DNA from: an uncultured Roseburia sp.
GTDB lineage: Bacteria > Bacillota > Clostridia > Lachnospirales > Lachnospiraceae
Length of the DNA stretch: 41,007 nt
NCBI GenBank assembly: GCA_900756925.1
Contig: CAAELX010000042.1
Coordinates: 1-41,007, forward strand
Direction of reading: 5' to 3'
The notes under the pieces are model-generated. The model searched no databases and was not told the origin of the DNA. It saw nothing but the letters and a program-made list of their open reading frames with translations. Both the position numbers and the translations under genes were made by a program. Positions 21,019 to 34,928 of this stretch are shown here, piece by piece; the stretch's first letter is position 1; every line of letters starts with the position of its first letter.

Positions 21019-23616
21019 ATGAACATTCAGAAATTTACACAGAAATCAGTAGAAGCCATTAACGATTGTGAAAAGCTCGCCTATGAATATGGAAATCAGG
21101 AAATCGAGCAGGAACATCTGCTGGTTGCCTTATTAAGACAGCAGGATGGACTGATTCCAAAGTTAATAGAGAAGATGGAGATTCAGAAGGAGCATTTTAT
21201 TGACAATGCCGAGAAACATCTCGCAGCGAGAGTGAAGGTGTCCGGAGGACAGGTTTATATCGGACAGGATCTGAATAAAGTGCTGATCCATGCCGAAGAT
21301 GAGGCAAAGACAATGGGGGACGAATATGTATCCGTTGAACATCTGTTCTTATGCCTGATCAAGTATCCAAACAAGGCAATGAAAGAGATTTTCAAAGAGT
21401 ATGGAATCACCCGTGAGAGATTCTTACAGGCACTTTCCACCGTGAGGGGCAATCAGAGAGTTGTATCCGATAATCCGGAGGCAACTTATGATACACTGGA
21501 AAAATATGGTTATGATATGGTAGAGCGTGCGAGAAATCAGAAGCTTGATCCAGTCATCGGACGAGATGCTGAGATCCGTAATGTGGTCCGTATCCTTTCC
21601 AGAAAAACGAAGAATAACCCGGTTTTGATCGGGGAACCTGGTGTTGGTAAAACAGCCGTTGTAGAGGGACTTGCACAGCGAATTGTCCGTGGAGATGTTC
21701 CGGAAGGATTAAAGGATAAAAAATTATTTGCACTGGATATGGGAGCACTTGTAGCAGGTGCAAAGTATCGGGGCGAATTTGAGGAACGTCTGAAAGCAGT
21801 TCTTGACGATGTGAAGAATTCAGAGGGACAGATCATCCTGTTTATCGATGAGCTGCATACGATCGTGGGAGCTGGCAAGACGGACGGTGCCATGGATGCC
21901 GGCCAGCTGTTAAAGCCGATGCTTGCCCGTGGTGAGCTGCACTGCATCGGTGCCACCACACTTGACGAGTACCGGGAATACATTGAGAAAGATGCTGCTC
22001 TGGAACGTCGTTTCCAACCGGTACAGGTTGATGAGCCGACCGTTGAGGATACGATTTCCATTCTCCGTGGATTAAAGGAGCGTTATGAAGTGTTCCATGG
22101 TGTTAAGATCACAGACTCTGCATTGGTATCCGCAGCAGTTCTTTCAAACCGTTATATTTCCGATCGTTTTCTGCCAGATAAAGCAATCGACTTAGTCGAT
22201 GAGGCATGTGCGCTGATTAAGACAGAGCTTGATTCCATGCCGACAGAGCTGGATGAGCTGCATCGTAAGATTATGCAGATGGAGATTGAGGAGACTGCCT
22301 TAAAGAAAGAGACAGACCACTTAAGTCAGGAACGTCTTGCAGATCTTCAGAAGGAGCTTGCAGAGCTTCGGGATGAATTCAACACGAAGAAAGTTCAGTG
22401 GGACAATGAGAAGAAATCAGTAGAGAAAGTACAGAAATTAAGGGAAGAGATTGAGCAGGTCAAGAACGAGATCAAGACTGCCCAGCAGAATTATGACCTT
22501 GAGAAAGCAGCAGAGCTGCAGTATGGCAGACTACCGCAGTTACAGAAAGAATTAGACGCGGAAGAGGAAGCAGTGAAGAACAAAGATCTCTCTCTGGTAC
22601 ATGAAAATGTCAGTGAGGAGGAGATCGCAAGGATCATTTCCAGATGGACAGGTATCCCGGTTGCAAAGCTGACCGAGAGTGAGCGTAATAAGACGTTACA
22701 TCTGGATGAGGAACTTCATAAACGTGTTATCGGTCAGGATGAAGGTGTCACGAAAGTTACAGAAGCCATCATACGTTCCAAGGCAGGAATCAAAGACCCG
22801 AGCAAGCCAATCGGTTCCTTCCTGTTCTTAGGACCAACCGGTGTAGGTAAGACAGAGCTTGCAAAAGCATTGGCAGCAAGTCTGTTTGACGATGAATCCA
22901 ATATGGTGCGTCTTGATATGAGTGAGTATATGGAGAAGTATTCCGTGTCCCGTCTGATCGGAGCGCCTCCAGGATATGTCGGATACGATGAAGGTGGACA
23001 GCTCACAGAGGCAGTCAGAAGAAAGCCTTACTCCGTCGTTCTTTTTGATGAGGTCGAGAAAGCACATCCGGATGTCTTTAATGTATTGTTACAGGTACTT
23101 GACGATGGACGTATCACGGATTCACAGGGAAGAACGGTAGACTTTAAGAACACGATCATTATCATGACGTCAAACCTTGGTTCTGCACATTTGTTGGAGG
23201 GTATTGACGAAAACGGTGATATCAACCCGGCATGCGAGGAAGCTGTCATGAATGAACTCCGTGGACATTTCAGACCGGAATTTCTGAATCGTCTGGACGA
23301 GATCATTATGTTCAAGCCTCTGACGAAGGATAATATCGGCAATATCATCAATCTGCTTATGGCAGATCTGAATAAACGTCTCGCTGATCGTGAGATCACG
23401 GTGGAACTTACGGACAGTGCAAGAAAATATATTGTAGATAACGGATATGATCCAATCTATGGTGCAAGACCGTTGAAGCGTTTCTTACAGAAACATGTAG
23501 AGACATTGTCTGCAAAGCTAATCCTTGCAGATGAGGTAAGGGAAGGGGATACGATTCTCATTGATACCGATGGCGATAAGCTGACAGCACATGTGAGACA
23601 GAATCCGAGAGCATAA
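21019..23616 (+). CDS. clpB: ATP-dependent disaggregase ClpB
   Basis: An 865-residue Hsp100 chaperone that, with DnaK, rescues aggregated proteins after heat stress in the cytosol. Domains in order are: Clp N domain (1-145); AAA+ 1 with Walker A GEPGVGKT at about 205-212 and [12 protein letters not shown]; the long coiled-coil M domain (about 400-530) that distinguishes ClpB from ClpA/ClpC short forms; and AAA+ 2 with GPTGVGKT at about 605-612 and the pore loop GYVGYDEGG. There is no ClpP-binding tripeptide suggestive of ClpA. GGGAGG precedes ATG 21019. It is a single-gene unit controlled by CIRCE. Confidence 0.97.
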   Translation: MNIQKFTQKSVEAINDCEKLAYEYGNQEIEQEHLLVALLRQQDGLIPKLIEKMEIQKEHFIDNAEKHLAARVKVSGGQVYIGQDLNKVLIHAEDEAKTMGDEYVSVEHLFLCLIKYPNKAMKEIFKEYGITRERFLQALSTVRGNQRVVSDNPEATYDTLEKYGYDMVERARNQKLDPVIGRDAEIRNVVRILSRKTKNNPVLIGEPGVGKTAVVEGLAQRIVRGDVPEGLKDKKLFALDMGALVAGAKYRGEFEERLKAVLDDVKNSEGQIILFIDELHTIVGAGKTDGAMDAGQLLKPMLARGELHCIGATTLDEYREYIEKDAALERRFQPVQVDEPTVEDTISILRGLKERYEVFHGVKITDSALVSAAVLSNRYISDRFLPDKAIDLVDEACALIKTELDSMPTELDELHRKIMQMEIEETALKKETDHLSQERLADLQKELAELRDEFNTKKVQWDNEKKSVEKVQKLREEIEQVKNEIKTAQQNYDLEKAAELQYGRLPQLQKELDAEEEAVKNKDLSLVHENVSEEEIARIISRWTGIPVAKLTESERNKTLHLDEELHKRVIGQDEGVTKVTEAIIRSKAGIKDPSKPIGSFLFLGPTGVGKTELAKALAASLFDDESNMVRLDMSEYMEKYSVSRLIGAPPGYVGYDEGGQLTEAVRRKPYSVVLFDEVEKAHPDVFNVLLQVLDDGRITDSQGRTVDFKNTIIIMTSNLGSAHLLEGIDENGDINPACEEAVMNELRGHFRPEFLNRLDEIIMFKPLTKDNIGNIINLLMADLNKRLADREITVELTDSARKYIVDNGYDPIYGARPLKRFLQKHVETLSAKLILADEVREGDTILIDTDGDKLTAHVRQNPRA

Positions 23617-23708
23617 ACAACAGAAAGTACACTTTGTAAACGTGTTATAAGTGGGCGAAGATACGTCTGGCAGACATTGTCAAAAATAAAATAATAGCAG
23701 GAATGAAG

Positions 23709-23748
23709 GAAAGCGTCAGAACTGGCAAATCTCAGTTCTGACGCTTTC
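23709..23748 (+). terminator. Strong hairpin after clpB (no T-tract)
   Basis: GAAAGCGTCAGAACT and AGTTCTGACGCTTTC are a perfect 15-bp inverted repeat with a 10-base loop, 92 bp after clpB. It is followed by TGCATCTTC rather than a T-run on the plus strand, so termination is uncertain; mRNA 3'-end stabilisation is also possible. Confidence 0.5.
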
Positions 23749-23764
23749 TGCATCTTCATTGGAT

Positions 23765-23968
23765 TTACATTTGTGTTGACAGCTTCACGTCTTCTAGCGC
23801 AAAGATAAGAGCTTTTTCTTTTGTTTCGGGCTGTGTGGCAAGATCAATGGATGCCTGATAATTGAGATGCCTGTGGTCAATGTCTTCGATGGTTTTGTAG
23901 TTGTCCCGGATGATATCATATTTGGAAAAATAAGTGGCTTTCCCGGTTACAGCATCGGTGGCAGGCAT
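23765..23968 (-). pseudogene. Short ORF, probable gene fragment of unknown family
   Basis: A 67-codon minus-strand frame beginning MPATDAVTGKATYFSKYD and ending ALEDVKLSTQM. Codons just before its ATG continue an apparently similar reading (YNPSEFY), suggesting the 3' remainder of a larger gene. The ATDAVTGKATYFSK stretch faintly recalls patatin-like proteins, but I would not assign it. No ribosome site is evident. Confidence 0.3.
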
Positions 23969-24030
23969 GTAGAATTCGGATGGATTGTATAAAAGGTGTG
24001 CAATAGTGTGTATAAAAATATTCCATCTGC

Positions 24031-24059
24031 TTGCACGTTTATGGATAAAATTATATAAT
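24031..24059 (+). promoter_or_regulatory. trpS promoter
   Basis: TTGCAC (24031-24036), 17 bp, TATAAT (24054-24059), about 33 bp before trpS. No T-box or other leader fits in the short gap, so trpS here is not T-box controlled. Confidence 0.75.
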
Positions 24060-24091
24060 AGGAAGCAAATGTGCGTTAGGAGATTTTTAAG

Positions 24092-25192
24092 ATGGAAAAT
24101 AAAAAAGCAAAGATTATTTTAACAGGTGACAGACCAACCGGAAAACTTCATGTTGGCCATTATGTAGGGTCTTTGAAGAGACGTGTGGAATTACAGAACT
24201 CAGGGGAGTTTGACAAGATCTTTATTATGATCGCAGATGCGCAGGCGCTGACGGATAATGCGGATAACCCGGCGAAGATCCGTGACAATATTATGGAGGT
24301 GGCGTTAGATTATCTGTCTGTTGGAATTGATCCGGCGAAGTCGAATATTTTTATTCAGTCCCATGTGGCAGAGCTGACGGAGCTGACATTTTATTATATG
24401 AATCTGGTTACCGTATCGAGATTACAGAGAAATCCTACGGTCAAGGCTGAGATCCAGATGAGAAATTTTGAGACAAGTATCCCGATGGGATTTTTTAATT
24501 ATCCGATCAGCCAGGCAGCAGATATCACTGCGTTTAAGGCGACAACCGTTCCGGTCGGAGAGGATCAGCTTCCAATGTTAGAGCAGACGAAGGAGATCGT
24601 GCACAAGTTTAATGCCGTATACGGCGAGACGTTAGTGGATCCGGAGATTTTACTGCCTTCTAATAAGGCATGCTTAAGACTGCCGGGTATTGACGGAAAA
24701 GCGAAGATGAGCAAGTCACTTGGCAACTGCATTTATCTCTCAGAGTCAGAAGCAGATGTGAAGAAGAAGGTTATGTCCATGTTCACCGATCCAGATCACA
24801 TCCGCATCGAGGATCCGGGCAAGTTAGAGGGCAATACAGTATTCACTTATCTGGATGCATTCTGCAATGAGGATCATTTTGCAGAGTACCTGCCAGAGTA
24901 TGCGAACCTTGACGAGCTGAAGGCACACTACATGCGTGGAGGGCTTGGCGATGTGAAGGTGAAGAAGTTCTTAAATAACGTGCTTCAGGAAGAATTAAGC
25001 CCGATCCGCGCGAGAAGAGCAGAGTATGAGAAGAATATGGAAGGGGTTTATGAGATCTTAAAGAAGGGAAGCGAAGTGGCAGCGGAGACAGCAGCGCAGA
25101 CGCTTGGAGAAGTAAAGGCAGCCATGAAGATCAACTATTTTGATGATCCGGATTTTTTGAAAGAGCAGATTGCAAAGTTTGAACAGAAATAA
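24092..25192 (+). CDS. trpS: Tryptophanyl-tRNA synthetase
   Basis: A class Ic synthetase of 366 residues charging tRNA-Trp. The HIGH-type motif is HVGH at 20-23 within RPTGKLHVGHYVGS, and KMSKS is at about 205-209 (GKAKMSKSLGN). DAQALTD and AADITAFKATTVPVGEDQ are typical of the active site. It is slightly longer than the roughly 330 residues of the Bacillus enzyme, owing to a C-terminal extension. TAGGAG precedes ATG 24092. dnaE begins 21 bp after the stop, so both are probably on one transcript. Confidence 0.97.
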   Translation: MENKKAKIILTGDRPTGKLHVGHYVGSLKRRVELQNSGEFDKIFIMIADAQALTDNADNPAKIRDNIMEVALDYLSVGIDPAKSNIFIQSHVAELTELTFYYMNLVTVSRLQRNPTVKAEIQMRNFETSIPMGFFNYPISQAADITAFKATTVPVGEDQLPMLEQTKEIVHKFNAVYGETLVDPEILLPSNKACLRLPGIDGKAKMSKSLGNCIYLSESEADVKKKVMSMFTDPDHIRIEDPGKLEGNTVFTYLDAFCNEDHFAEYLPEYANLDELKAHYMRGGLGDVKVKKFLNNVLQEELSPIRARRAEYEKNMEGVYEILKKGSEVAAETAAQTLGEVKAAMKINYFDDPDFLKEQIAKFEQK

Positions 25193-25213
25193 AGAAGGGA
25201 AATAAGAAGTTTT

Positions 25214-29760
<4,547 letters not shown>

Positions 29761-29792
29761 GGAATCCAGACGAAAAACTGATAGAGTATCAG

Positions 29793-29831
29793 AAAAAGGG
29801 CTTCACGGATTTTCCGTGAAGCCCTTTTTTT
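29793..29831. terminator. Bidirectional terminator between pfkA and the kinase gene
   Basis: AAAAAGGGCTTCACGGA pairs with TCCGTGAAGCCCTTTTT around a three-base loop. T-runs flank it on both strands, so it serves pfkA (plus) and the convergent histidine kinase gene (minus), whose stop codon lies in its edge. Confidence 0.92.
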
Positions 29832-31104
29832 ACATCGAAGCCTGAAATCGGAACTCGCCATCCTCAGCGAAGAATCCATACACACCCTGATACCGGTCAA
29901 CGACAGATACCATGCTCTGCACGCCAATCCCATGTCCGCTTACGGAGGAGATTGGAATATCATTTTCAAAGACAGGGGCAGATGCATAGCTGTTTGAGAG
30001 CTTAATGCAGAGGCGGCTGTTTTTTTCGTAGAGTTTCAAGGTAATATAGCGGTCGGCATCGACAGGCATCTTCTCACAGGCGTGCAGGGCATTTTCAAGT
30101 CCGTTGGCAAGCAGGCTGCACAGATCCGTGATCTGGAATCTGGAAAAATCAGAAGCAGTGGCACAAATGGTGATATTCACCTGCTGTGCGGTTGCTTTTT
30201 CAACGTAAGAGGACAGAATCAGGTTGACAGAATCGTCGCTGCAATAGCGGGTGACCTGCGTGTTCGTAAGTCCAGAGCAGATTTCCTGAATATAGGAGAG
30301 TGCCTCCTCCGTTTTGTTTTCCTGGATACAATTTTGAAGAAAATTCATATGGTGGCGCAGATCGTGCCGGTAGATCGAGGCCTGCTTCTGGGAGTCAAAG
30401 AGCTGTGAAACTTCTTTTTTTGCCTGCTGTGCGGCGGCTGTGAGCAGCAGATTTTCCCGCTCCGTCTGATTTTTCTGGTTGGAAAATTCGATGGAGAGCA
30501 TGGACAGAATGAAGTAGAGGATGACGATAAAGCTGTCGGTGAACTCCACGACAACAGCACCGCCAGTGTAGAGCAGATCCGTGTATACCGTGAAGGCATA
30601 CTCCACCACATAATAGCCGAGCGGAAGCAGGAAGAACAGAAGGAGTGTGGTTTTGTTTTCATATTTTAACTTTACAATATATGGCGCAAAAAAATGGATG
30701 ACGATGAAAAGCAGCGGAATGGTGACGAGGATCATAGTAAGATAGGCGGCAACAGGGCTGTCATCAAAACAGAACGAAACCAAAGTGCCGAGCCACTTGC
30801 GCGGTGTGCACAGCAGATAGGCGGAGAGCACTGCGATGAAGGAAAAGTAAAGATTCCGGTGCAGGGCAAAATGGATCAAGAGAATGAGCGGCAGATGGAT
30901 GAGCAGCGGGTAACACCGGTAGACCATTGTCTCTCCGCGAAGCAGATAAAAAAGAAGCTGTACACTGCCAAAGCCTAAGAGGGAGAGCAGGTAGAACTTT
31001 TTGTGCGCCAAAAAAGGAAAGTCGGCGAGCTCAAAGGAGACGCAGACTCCGAAAAACAGGACAAAAGCGTAATTGATAAGGCTAAGGGCATCAGTAAAGT
31101 TCAT
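29830..31104 (-). CDS. GHKL sensor histidine kinase (AgrC-like)
   Basis: A membrane kinase of 424 residues. The N-terminal half (about 1-200) is a series of hydrophobic segments with short loops (six or so), as in AgrC-type peptide sensors. The dimerisation/phospho-acceptor region is YRHDLRHHMNFL, His near 245, characteristic of the HPK10-like class. The ATPase part has NGLENALHACEKM (N box) and SGHGIGVQSMVSVVDRY (G box). It would sense an extracellular ligand, perhaps a peptide, and phosphorylate the LytTR regulator whose gene it overlaps by four bases (ATGA). GGAGG precedes its ATG. No agrB or agrD partner is present in the window. Confidence 0.9.
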   Translation of the reverse strand: MNFTDALSLINYAFVLFFGVCVSFELADFPFLAHKKFYLLSLLGFGSVQLLFYLLRGETMVYRCYPLLIHLPLILLIHFALHRNLYFSFIAVLSAYLLCTPRKWLGTLVSFCFDDSPVAAYLTMILVTIPLLFIVIHFFAPYIVKLKYENKTTLLLFFLLPLGYYVVEYAFTVYTDLLYTGGAVVVEFTDSFIVILYFILSMLSIEFSNQKNQTERENLLLTAAAQQAKKEVSQLFDSQKQASIYRHDLRHHMNFLQNCIQENKTEEALSYIQEICSGLTNTQVTRYCSDDSVNLILSSYVEKATAQQVNITICATASDFSRFQITDLCSLLANGLENALHACEKMPVDADRYITLKLYEKNSRLCIKLSNSYASAPVFENDIPISSVSGHGIGVQSMVSVVDRYQGVYGFFAEDGEFRFQASM

Positions 31105-31823
31105 AAGGATACCTCCTCCATCTGAAAAGCAAGATAATGCTTCTTGATTTCCGTGATACGCCGCTGGGCTAATGGAATCACCATGCCGTTGGCGAGTGTC
31201 ATGTCATTTCCGGCTATGGAACGGATAAAATTCATATTTACAAGAAAAGAACGATGCGGAAGAATAAATTCAGGATTCTTCATCAGATTGTCACAGACCT
31301 GCGAAAAGCGTTCTGTGCATTCTAACTGCTCTCCGTTTAGCAGATAGTAGACCACTCTGCGGTTGAAGGCTTCCACGTACATCAGCCGGCTTAAGAGAAC
31401 CTTGTGGACGCCAATCGTGCTTTTGACAACAATGGATTTTTCCAAAAGCCGTTCTTTTTGCTCAAGAATGTCATCTAATGCGGCGAAAAAGCGTTTCTTC
31501 TGCACTGGCTTCAGCAGATAGTCGGATGCTTTTACCGTATAGCTGTCCACTGCATATTCCGGGGAGGAAGTCAGGAAAATCAGATCGGCTGCACGGTCGA
31601 AGTTACGGATTTCACTTGCGAGTTCTATGCCGTTTAGGGCTGGCATGAGAATATCAAGCAGATACAGGTCGTAGGACTCCTGCATGGCGGTTGATGCGAG
31701 CTCAATGCTGCTGCAAAATGTTTTGCAGGTAAGCGGAATGCGGTTCGTTTTCGAATATTCGTCCAGGAAAGCAGTGATCCGGTTCAGTTCGGTCAGGTCA
31801 TCATCACAGATTGCGATTTTCAT
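31101..31823 (-). CDS. LytTR-family response regulator (AgrA/ComE-like)
   Basis: A 240-residue regulator. The receiver domain (1-120) has the acidic pocket CDDD at 6-9, phospho-acceptor Asp57 in LYLLDILMP, and a conserved Lys in DYLLKPVQ. The C-terminal LytTR DNA-binding domain (about 130-235) is marked by YVEAFNRRVVYYLLNGE and HRSFLVNMNFI. LytTR proteins bind pairs of 9-bp direct repeats about 21 bp apart; such a pair lies at 31890-31919 in the divergent upstream region. It is the first gene of the two-component operon. The ribosome site is weak (GAGAGACCACC). Confidence 0.93.
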   Translation of the reverse strand: MKIAICDDDLTELNRITAFLDEYSKTNRIPLTCKTFCSSIELASTAMQESYDLYLLDILMPALNGIELASEIRNFDRAADLIFLTSSPEYAVDSYTVKASDYLLKPVQKKRFFAALDDILEQKERLLEKSIVVKSTIGVHKVLLSRLMYVEAFNRRVVYYLLNGEQLECTERFSQVCDNLMKNPEFILPHRSFLVNMNFIRSIAGNDMTLANGMVIPLAQRRITEIKKHYLAFQMEEVSL

Positions 31824-31889
31824 AGCGGGTGGTCTCTCTTTCTTATGTATGATAAAAGTTTATCATGAAACAGAGTGGGATTCAATTGC

Positions 31890-31919
31890 AGTTCATGTTG
31901 AAAAAAATGTAATTCATGT
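31890..31919 (+). promoter_or_regulatory. Candidate LytTR binding site (direct repeats)
   Basis: AGTTCATGT (31890-31898) and AATTCATGT (31911-31919) are near-identical direct repeats 21 bp apart start to start, the spacing of AgrA/ComE-type sites. They lie about 46 bp before the -10 TATACT (31966-31971) of the LuxR-type gene, whose -35 is poor, as for an activated promoter. Confidence 0.6.
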
Positions 31920-31942
31920 GGAAAGACTGTCTCTTTGGCTAG

Positions 31943-31971
31943 TGCACAAAATACTTTTCGGATGTTATACT
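31943..31971 (+). promoter_or_regulatory. Promoter of the LuxR-micropeptide-RRE operon
   Basis: The -10 TATACT is at 31966-31971; 17 bp upstream TGCACA (31943-31948) is a weak -35. The start would fall near 31978, just before the ribosome site AGAGGTGAGG. Confidence 0.5.
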
Positions 31972-31999
31972 TTGGTTAAAAGAGGTGAGGTTTACTATT

Positions 32000-34453
32000 T
32001 TGACAGCAGAAAAGATGAGTTACATGAAGCCGCGGCGGGCATTTAAGCGGCTAAAGGCGGCAGATGATGAGAATGTGACCGCATACATTTACGGGGTGTG
32101 CGGAATGGGAAAAACAGAACTTTTTATAAGGTATCTGGGAAAAAGAAAATATACCCTTCTGGATGCAGGAAGAATAAAGCAGGAGGATCTTAAGATAGAG
32201 AGAGGGCAGCAGAGGAAGATTGTCGTGATCGACAATTTGCATGAGCTCACTATGGAGGAGGAAGGTGAGGCGGTCAGGCAGAGTATCGTTGCCATGATCG
32301 AGAGGGAGGACATCTGGCTGATCTTATGTGGGCGGTGTGCTGTCCCGCCGTGGCTGACCGAGGTGCGATACCGGGAAGTGTTCTATGTTATTCAGGAATC
32401 GGATCTTGTGTTTGATGACCGGATGGTGGAGCAGTTCGCGGAGCAGCAGGCGCTTTACCTGACAGAGGAACAGTTGGAATTAGGAAAGGCTTACTGCCGC
32501 GGCGTGCCGATTGCATGGACGATGTGTGCAGAGATCTATCGGAGACTGACAGAAGAACTACCTGTGGCGAAAAGGAGGGAACCGCTCCCGGAGGAGCTTT
32601 ATCGCAAATTTGTGGATAGTACCTATCAGCAGATGTGGGATTACTTAGAGGCGCATGTCTACGACTGCTGGGATATCAGCATCCAGGAATTCCTCATGGA
32701 GGTGTCGATTGCAGACAGCTTCGATGTGCAGCTTGCAGAGATGATCACAGGCAGGAATGACGTGGAGAAGCTGATCGAACAGAGCAGATGGATCGGTAAT
32801 TTCATGGTGGAGCATTATGAGAAAGAGGAGATCCGCTATGAATTTCTGCCGGAAATGCTTGTGAGCATGCGCAGACGCCTGAAGAAGAAATATTCCAAGG
32901 AAAAGATCTATACGCTCTATACGAACGCCGGCTTATACTACCAGTTACATAACCGCCCGTTAGAGGCACTTGAAATGTATCAGACCGTAGGGGATATGGA
33001 GCGCATCGCATCAATCCTTGTCGATAATGTGCGCAGGGCGCCGAACAATGGTTTTTATTATGAGCTGAAGAAATATTACCTTGCACTCCCGGAAGAGAAA
33101 ATCCGAAAAAGTATAGAACTGATGTGCGGGATGAGCATGTTACAGTCGCTGCTTTTAAATGTGGAGGAGAGTGAGCGCTGGTACGAAGAACTCCAGAAGT
33201 ATGCAAAGGAGCATACCGGAGGGGAAAGACGGACTGCAAAAAGCAGGCTGTTATATTTGGAAATCAGTCTGCCACACCGCGGAAGCGAGGACATGATCGA
33301 GATCTTAAAGCGTGCGAGCGGACTTCTGTTGGAGAAGCAGGTAAGTTTACAGGAATTTTCCGTGACGAGCAATCAGGCATCCCAGATGAATGGCGGCAAG
33401 GATTTCTGTGAGTGGAGCAAACGTGACAGGGAGCTTGCGCGCACGATTGGAAAAGCCGTGGAGCTGGTGCTTGGCAAGTATGGAAAGGGACTGGTCAACT
33501 TGGCACTGGCGGAGAGCTTTCTGGAAAAAGGCGGAGATAACTACGAGGTGGCAGCGCTTGCCAACAAAGGCAGGATGCAGGCAGAATCAGTTGGCAGGAT
33601 CGAACAGTGTTTTGTGGCAGACGGAATCCTGGCATGGCTTCATATCCTGACCGGGAAAGCGGCAGAGGCGGAGGAGCTTTTAACCCGTTTTTACAGGAAG
33701 GCAGAGGCAGAAGGAAAGGAAAAGCTGCTGCCGAATGTGAGGACGTTTCTCATCCGCAGCAGGCTGTATGGAAGGAAGCGGAAAGAGGCGGAACAATGGC
33801 TCACAGAGGAGGCTCCGGATGTGGAGCAGGGCTTTAGCATTTACGACCGCTTCCATTATATGACGATGGTACGCATCTACTTACAGCAGGGTAGAAATGA
33901 ACAGGCATACAATCTGCTTTCGAAATGTGAATATTATGCGAAAGTCATGAAGCGGACGTATGTTTCGATGGAAGTAAAGCTATTAATGGCAGTCACAAGA
34001 TACCGTTCTGGGGATACAGCGTGGCAGGAGCAGTTTTCCGAAATGCTTTCAAAGGCGGAAGAATATCATTTTGTGAGAATCATATCCAGAGAAGGTGCAG
34101 CGGTTTTGCCGTTATTGAACGAGACTAAGTGGAGACCGACGGAAGTTTTGGAAGATCCGGAAGCGTCGAGGAGAAACCGCACGTTCTGGAGGTGTGTGCA
34201 GGATGAGACGGCGCGGATGGCACGTTCTTATCCGGATTACTTAAGATCCGGCATGGAGCCGGTGACACTCAGTGACACGATGAGAAAGATTTTGTCCCTG
34301 CAGGCGGAGGGATTTTCGAAGGAACGGATCGCGGAGCAGTTAAACATGTCTGTGAGCAATGTGAAGTACCACACCCAGCAGATTTATAAGAAGCTTGGGG
34401 TGTCGAACAAGACAGAGGCGGTCATGGAAGCAGGAAAAAGAGGGCTGCTGTAA
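32000..34453 (+). CDS. MalT-like STAND ATPase / LuxR-type transcriptional regulator
   Basis: A large regulator of about 817 residues. A P-loop GVCGMGKTEL (about 32-41) and a Walker B-like KIVVIDNLHEL define a STAND-type NTPase. A long helical region of TPR-like repeats follows (for example RPLEALEMYQTVGDMERIAS, GRNEQAYNLLSKCEYYAK). The C-terminal LuxR helix-turn-helix is LSLQAEGFSKERIAEQLNMS followed by VSNVKYHTQQIYKKLGV. Such proteins oligomerise on signal plus ATP and activate transcription. Start choice: TTG 32000 lies 9 bp after GGTGAGG; GTG 31985 and ATG 32015 are alternatives. The micro-ORF at 34495 and the PqqD-like gene follow on the same strand before the terminator at 34839, so it probably controls or is co-transcribed with them. 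Confidence 0.88.
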   Translation: MTAEKMSYMKPRRAFKRLKAADDENVTAYIYGVCGMGKTELFIRYLGKRKYTLLDAGRIKQEDLKIERGQQRKIVVIDNLHELTMEEEGEAVRQSIVAMIEREDIWLILCGRCAVPPWLTEVRYREVFYVIQESDLVFDDRMVEQFAEQQALYLTEEQLELGKAYCRGVPIAWTMCAEIYRRLTEELPVAKRREPLPEELYRKFVDSTYQQMWDYLEAHVYDCWDISIQEFLMEVSIADSFDVQLAEMITGRNDVEKLIEQSRWIGNFMVEHYEKEEIRYEFLPEMLVSMRRRLKKKYSKEKIYTLYTNAGLYYQLHNRPLEALEMYQTVGDMERIASILVDNVRRAPNNGFYYELKKYYLALPEEKIRKSIELMCGMSMLQSLLLNVEESERWYEELQKYAKEHTGGERRTAKSRLLYLEISLPHRGSEDMIEILKRASGLLLEKQVSLQEFSVTSNQASQMNGGKDFCEWSKRDRELARTIGKAVELVLGKYGKGLVNLALAESFLEKGGDNYEVAALANKGRMQAESVGRIEQCFVADGILAWLHILTGKAAEAEELLTRFYRKAEAEGKEKLLPNVRTFLIRSRLYGRKRKEAEQWLTEEAPDVEQGFSIYDRFHYMTMVRIYLQQGRNEQAYNLLSKCEYYAKVMKRTYVSMEVKLLMAVTRYRSGDTAWQEQFSEMLSKAEEYHFVRIISREGAAVLPLLNETKWRPTEVLEDPEASRRNRTFWRCVQDETARMARSYPDYLRSGMEPVTLSDTMRKILSLQAEGFSKERIAEQLNMSVSNVKYHTQQIYKKLGVSNKTEAVMEAGKRGLL

Positions 34454-34494
34454 AGAAACTGACAGATGGCATCATGGAAAGGCAGGAGAGAAGA

Positions 34495-34554
34495 ATGAAG
34501 GACGTATATGAGACACCTGTAATCGAGATTATTGAGTTTGAGACAGAAGAGTAG
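34495..34554 (+). CDS. 19-residue micropeptide, possible RiPP precursor or leader
   Basis: ATG 34495 with AGGAG 7 bp upstream encodes MKDVYETPVIEIIEFETEE and stops at TAG 34552-34554. It is too short for ordinary ORF finding, but its ribosome site, acidic YETPVIEIIEFETE pattern and position 15 bp before a PqqD-like gene make it credible. I recall precursors of the form YxxPxIEVIxFETEDVI followed by a variable tail in related bacteria; here the peptide ends right at the point where that tail would begin. It may be a leader-only or truncated precursor. Confidence 0.6.
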   Translation: MKDVYETPVIEIIEFETEE

Positions 34555-34569
34555 AAGAGGTGAGAAGAG

Positions 34570-34830
34570 ATGAAGCTTACAGAGGATTTTTACACCCATG
34601 AGACAGATGGGGAACAGATCATGGTGGCAGCCGGAAACCGTGTTTTTGCGGGAGTTGCCCACAACAACAGGACGGCTTCGTTTATCGTGAACCTGTTGAA
34701 GGAGGAATGCACGAAGGACGGGATTGTCGATGCAGTGTATGAGAAATATGATGCACCGAGAGCTATGATTGAGACGGATGTAGAACAGGTGTTGAAGACG
34801 TTGCGTGAGATAGGGGCGTTAGAAGAATAG
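34570..34830 (+). CDS. PqqD-like peptide-binding protein (RiPP recognition element)
   Basis: An 86-residue small protein with the PqqD fold pattern: short strands (EQIMVAAGNRVFAGV), then NNRTASFIVNLLKEECTKDGIVDAVYEKYDAP and a C-terminal helix in DVEQVLKTLREIGALEE (key N, T, IV..LL, DV, L..L...G.L). PqqD/RRE proteins bind the leader of a ribosomal peptide and present it to a modifying enzyme. Its neighbour is the 19-residue micropeptide, 15 bp upstream; GAGGTGAGAAGAG gives the ribosome site. No radical SAM enzyme, protease or exporter is present in the window, so either partners lie elsewhere or the cassette is minimal or degenerate. Confidence 0.8.
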   Translation: MKLTEDFYTHETDGEQIMVAAGNRVFAGVAHNNRTASFIVNLLKEECTKDGIVDAVYEKYDAPRAMIETDVEQVLKTLREIGALEE

Positions 34831-34838
34831 AATAACAG

Positions 34839-34885
34839 AAAAAAGTGCCGGGCATGTCCAAATTGGAAGGCTTAGGCACTTTTTT
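34839..34885. terminator. Terminator after the PqqD-like gene
   Basis: AAAAAAGTGCC (34839-34849) pairs with GGCACTTTTTT (34875-34885). Runs of A and T on both sides let it also work for the convergent symporter gene. Confidence 0.88.
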
Positions 34886-34928
34886 GATGCATTATTCAAT
34901 ACAATAGAAGGTGCACGGAGCGTACATT

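Noticed and set aside
29830..31823. A complete agr quorum-sensing locus
   Set aside because: Only the kinase and LytTR regulator are present. No AgrB-like protease or AgrD-like propeptide could be read in the adjacent gaps on either strand.
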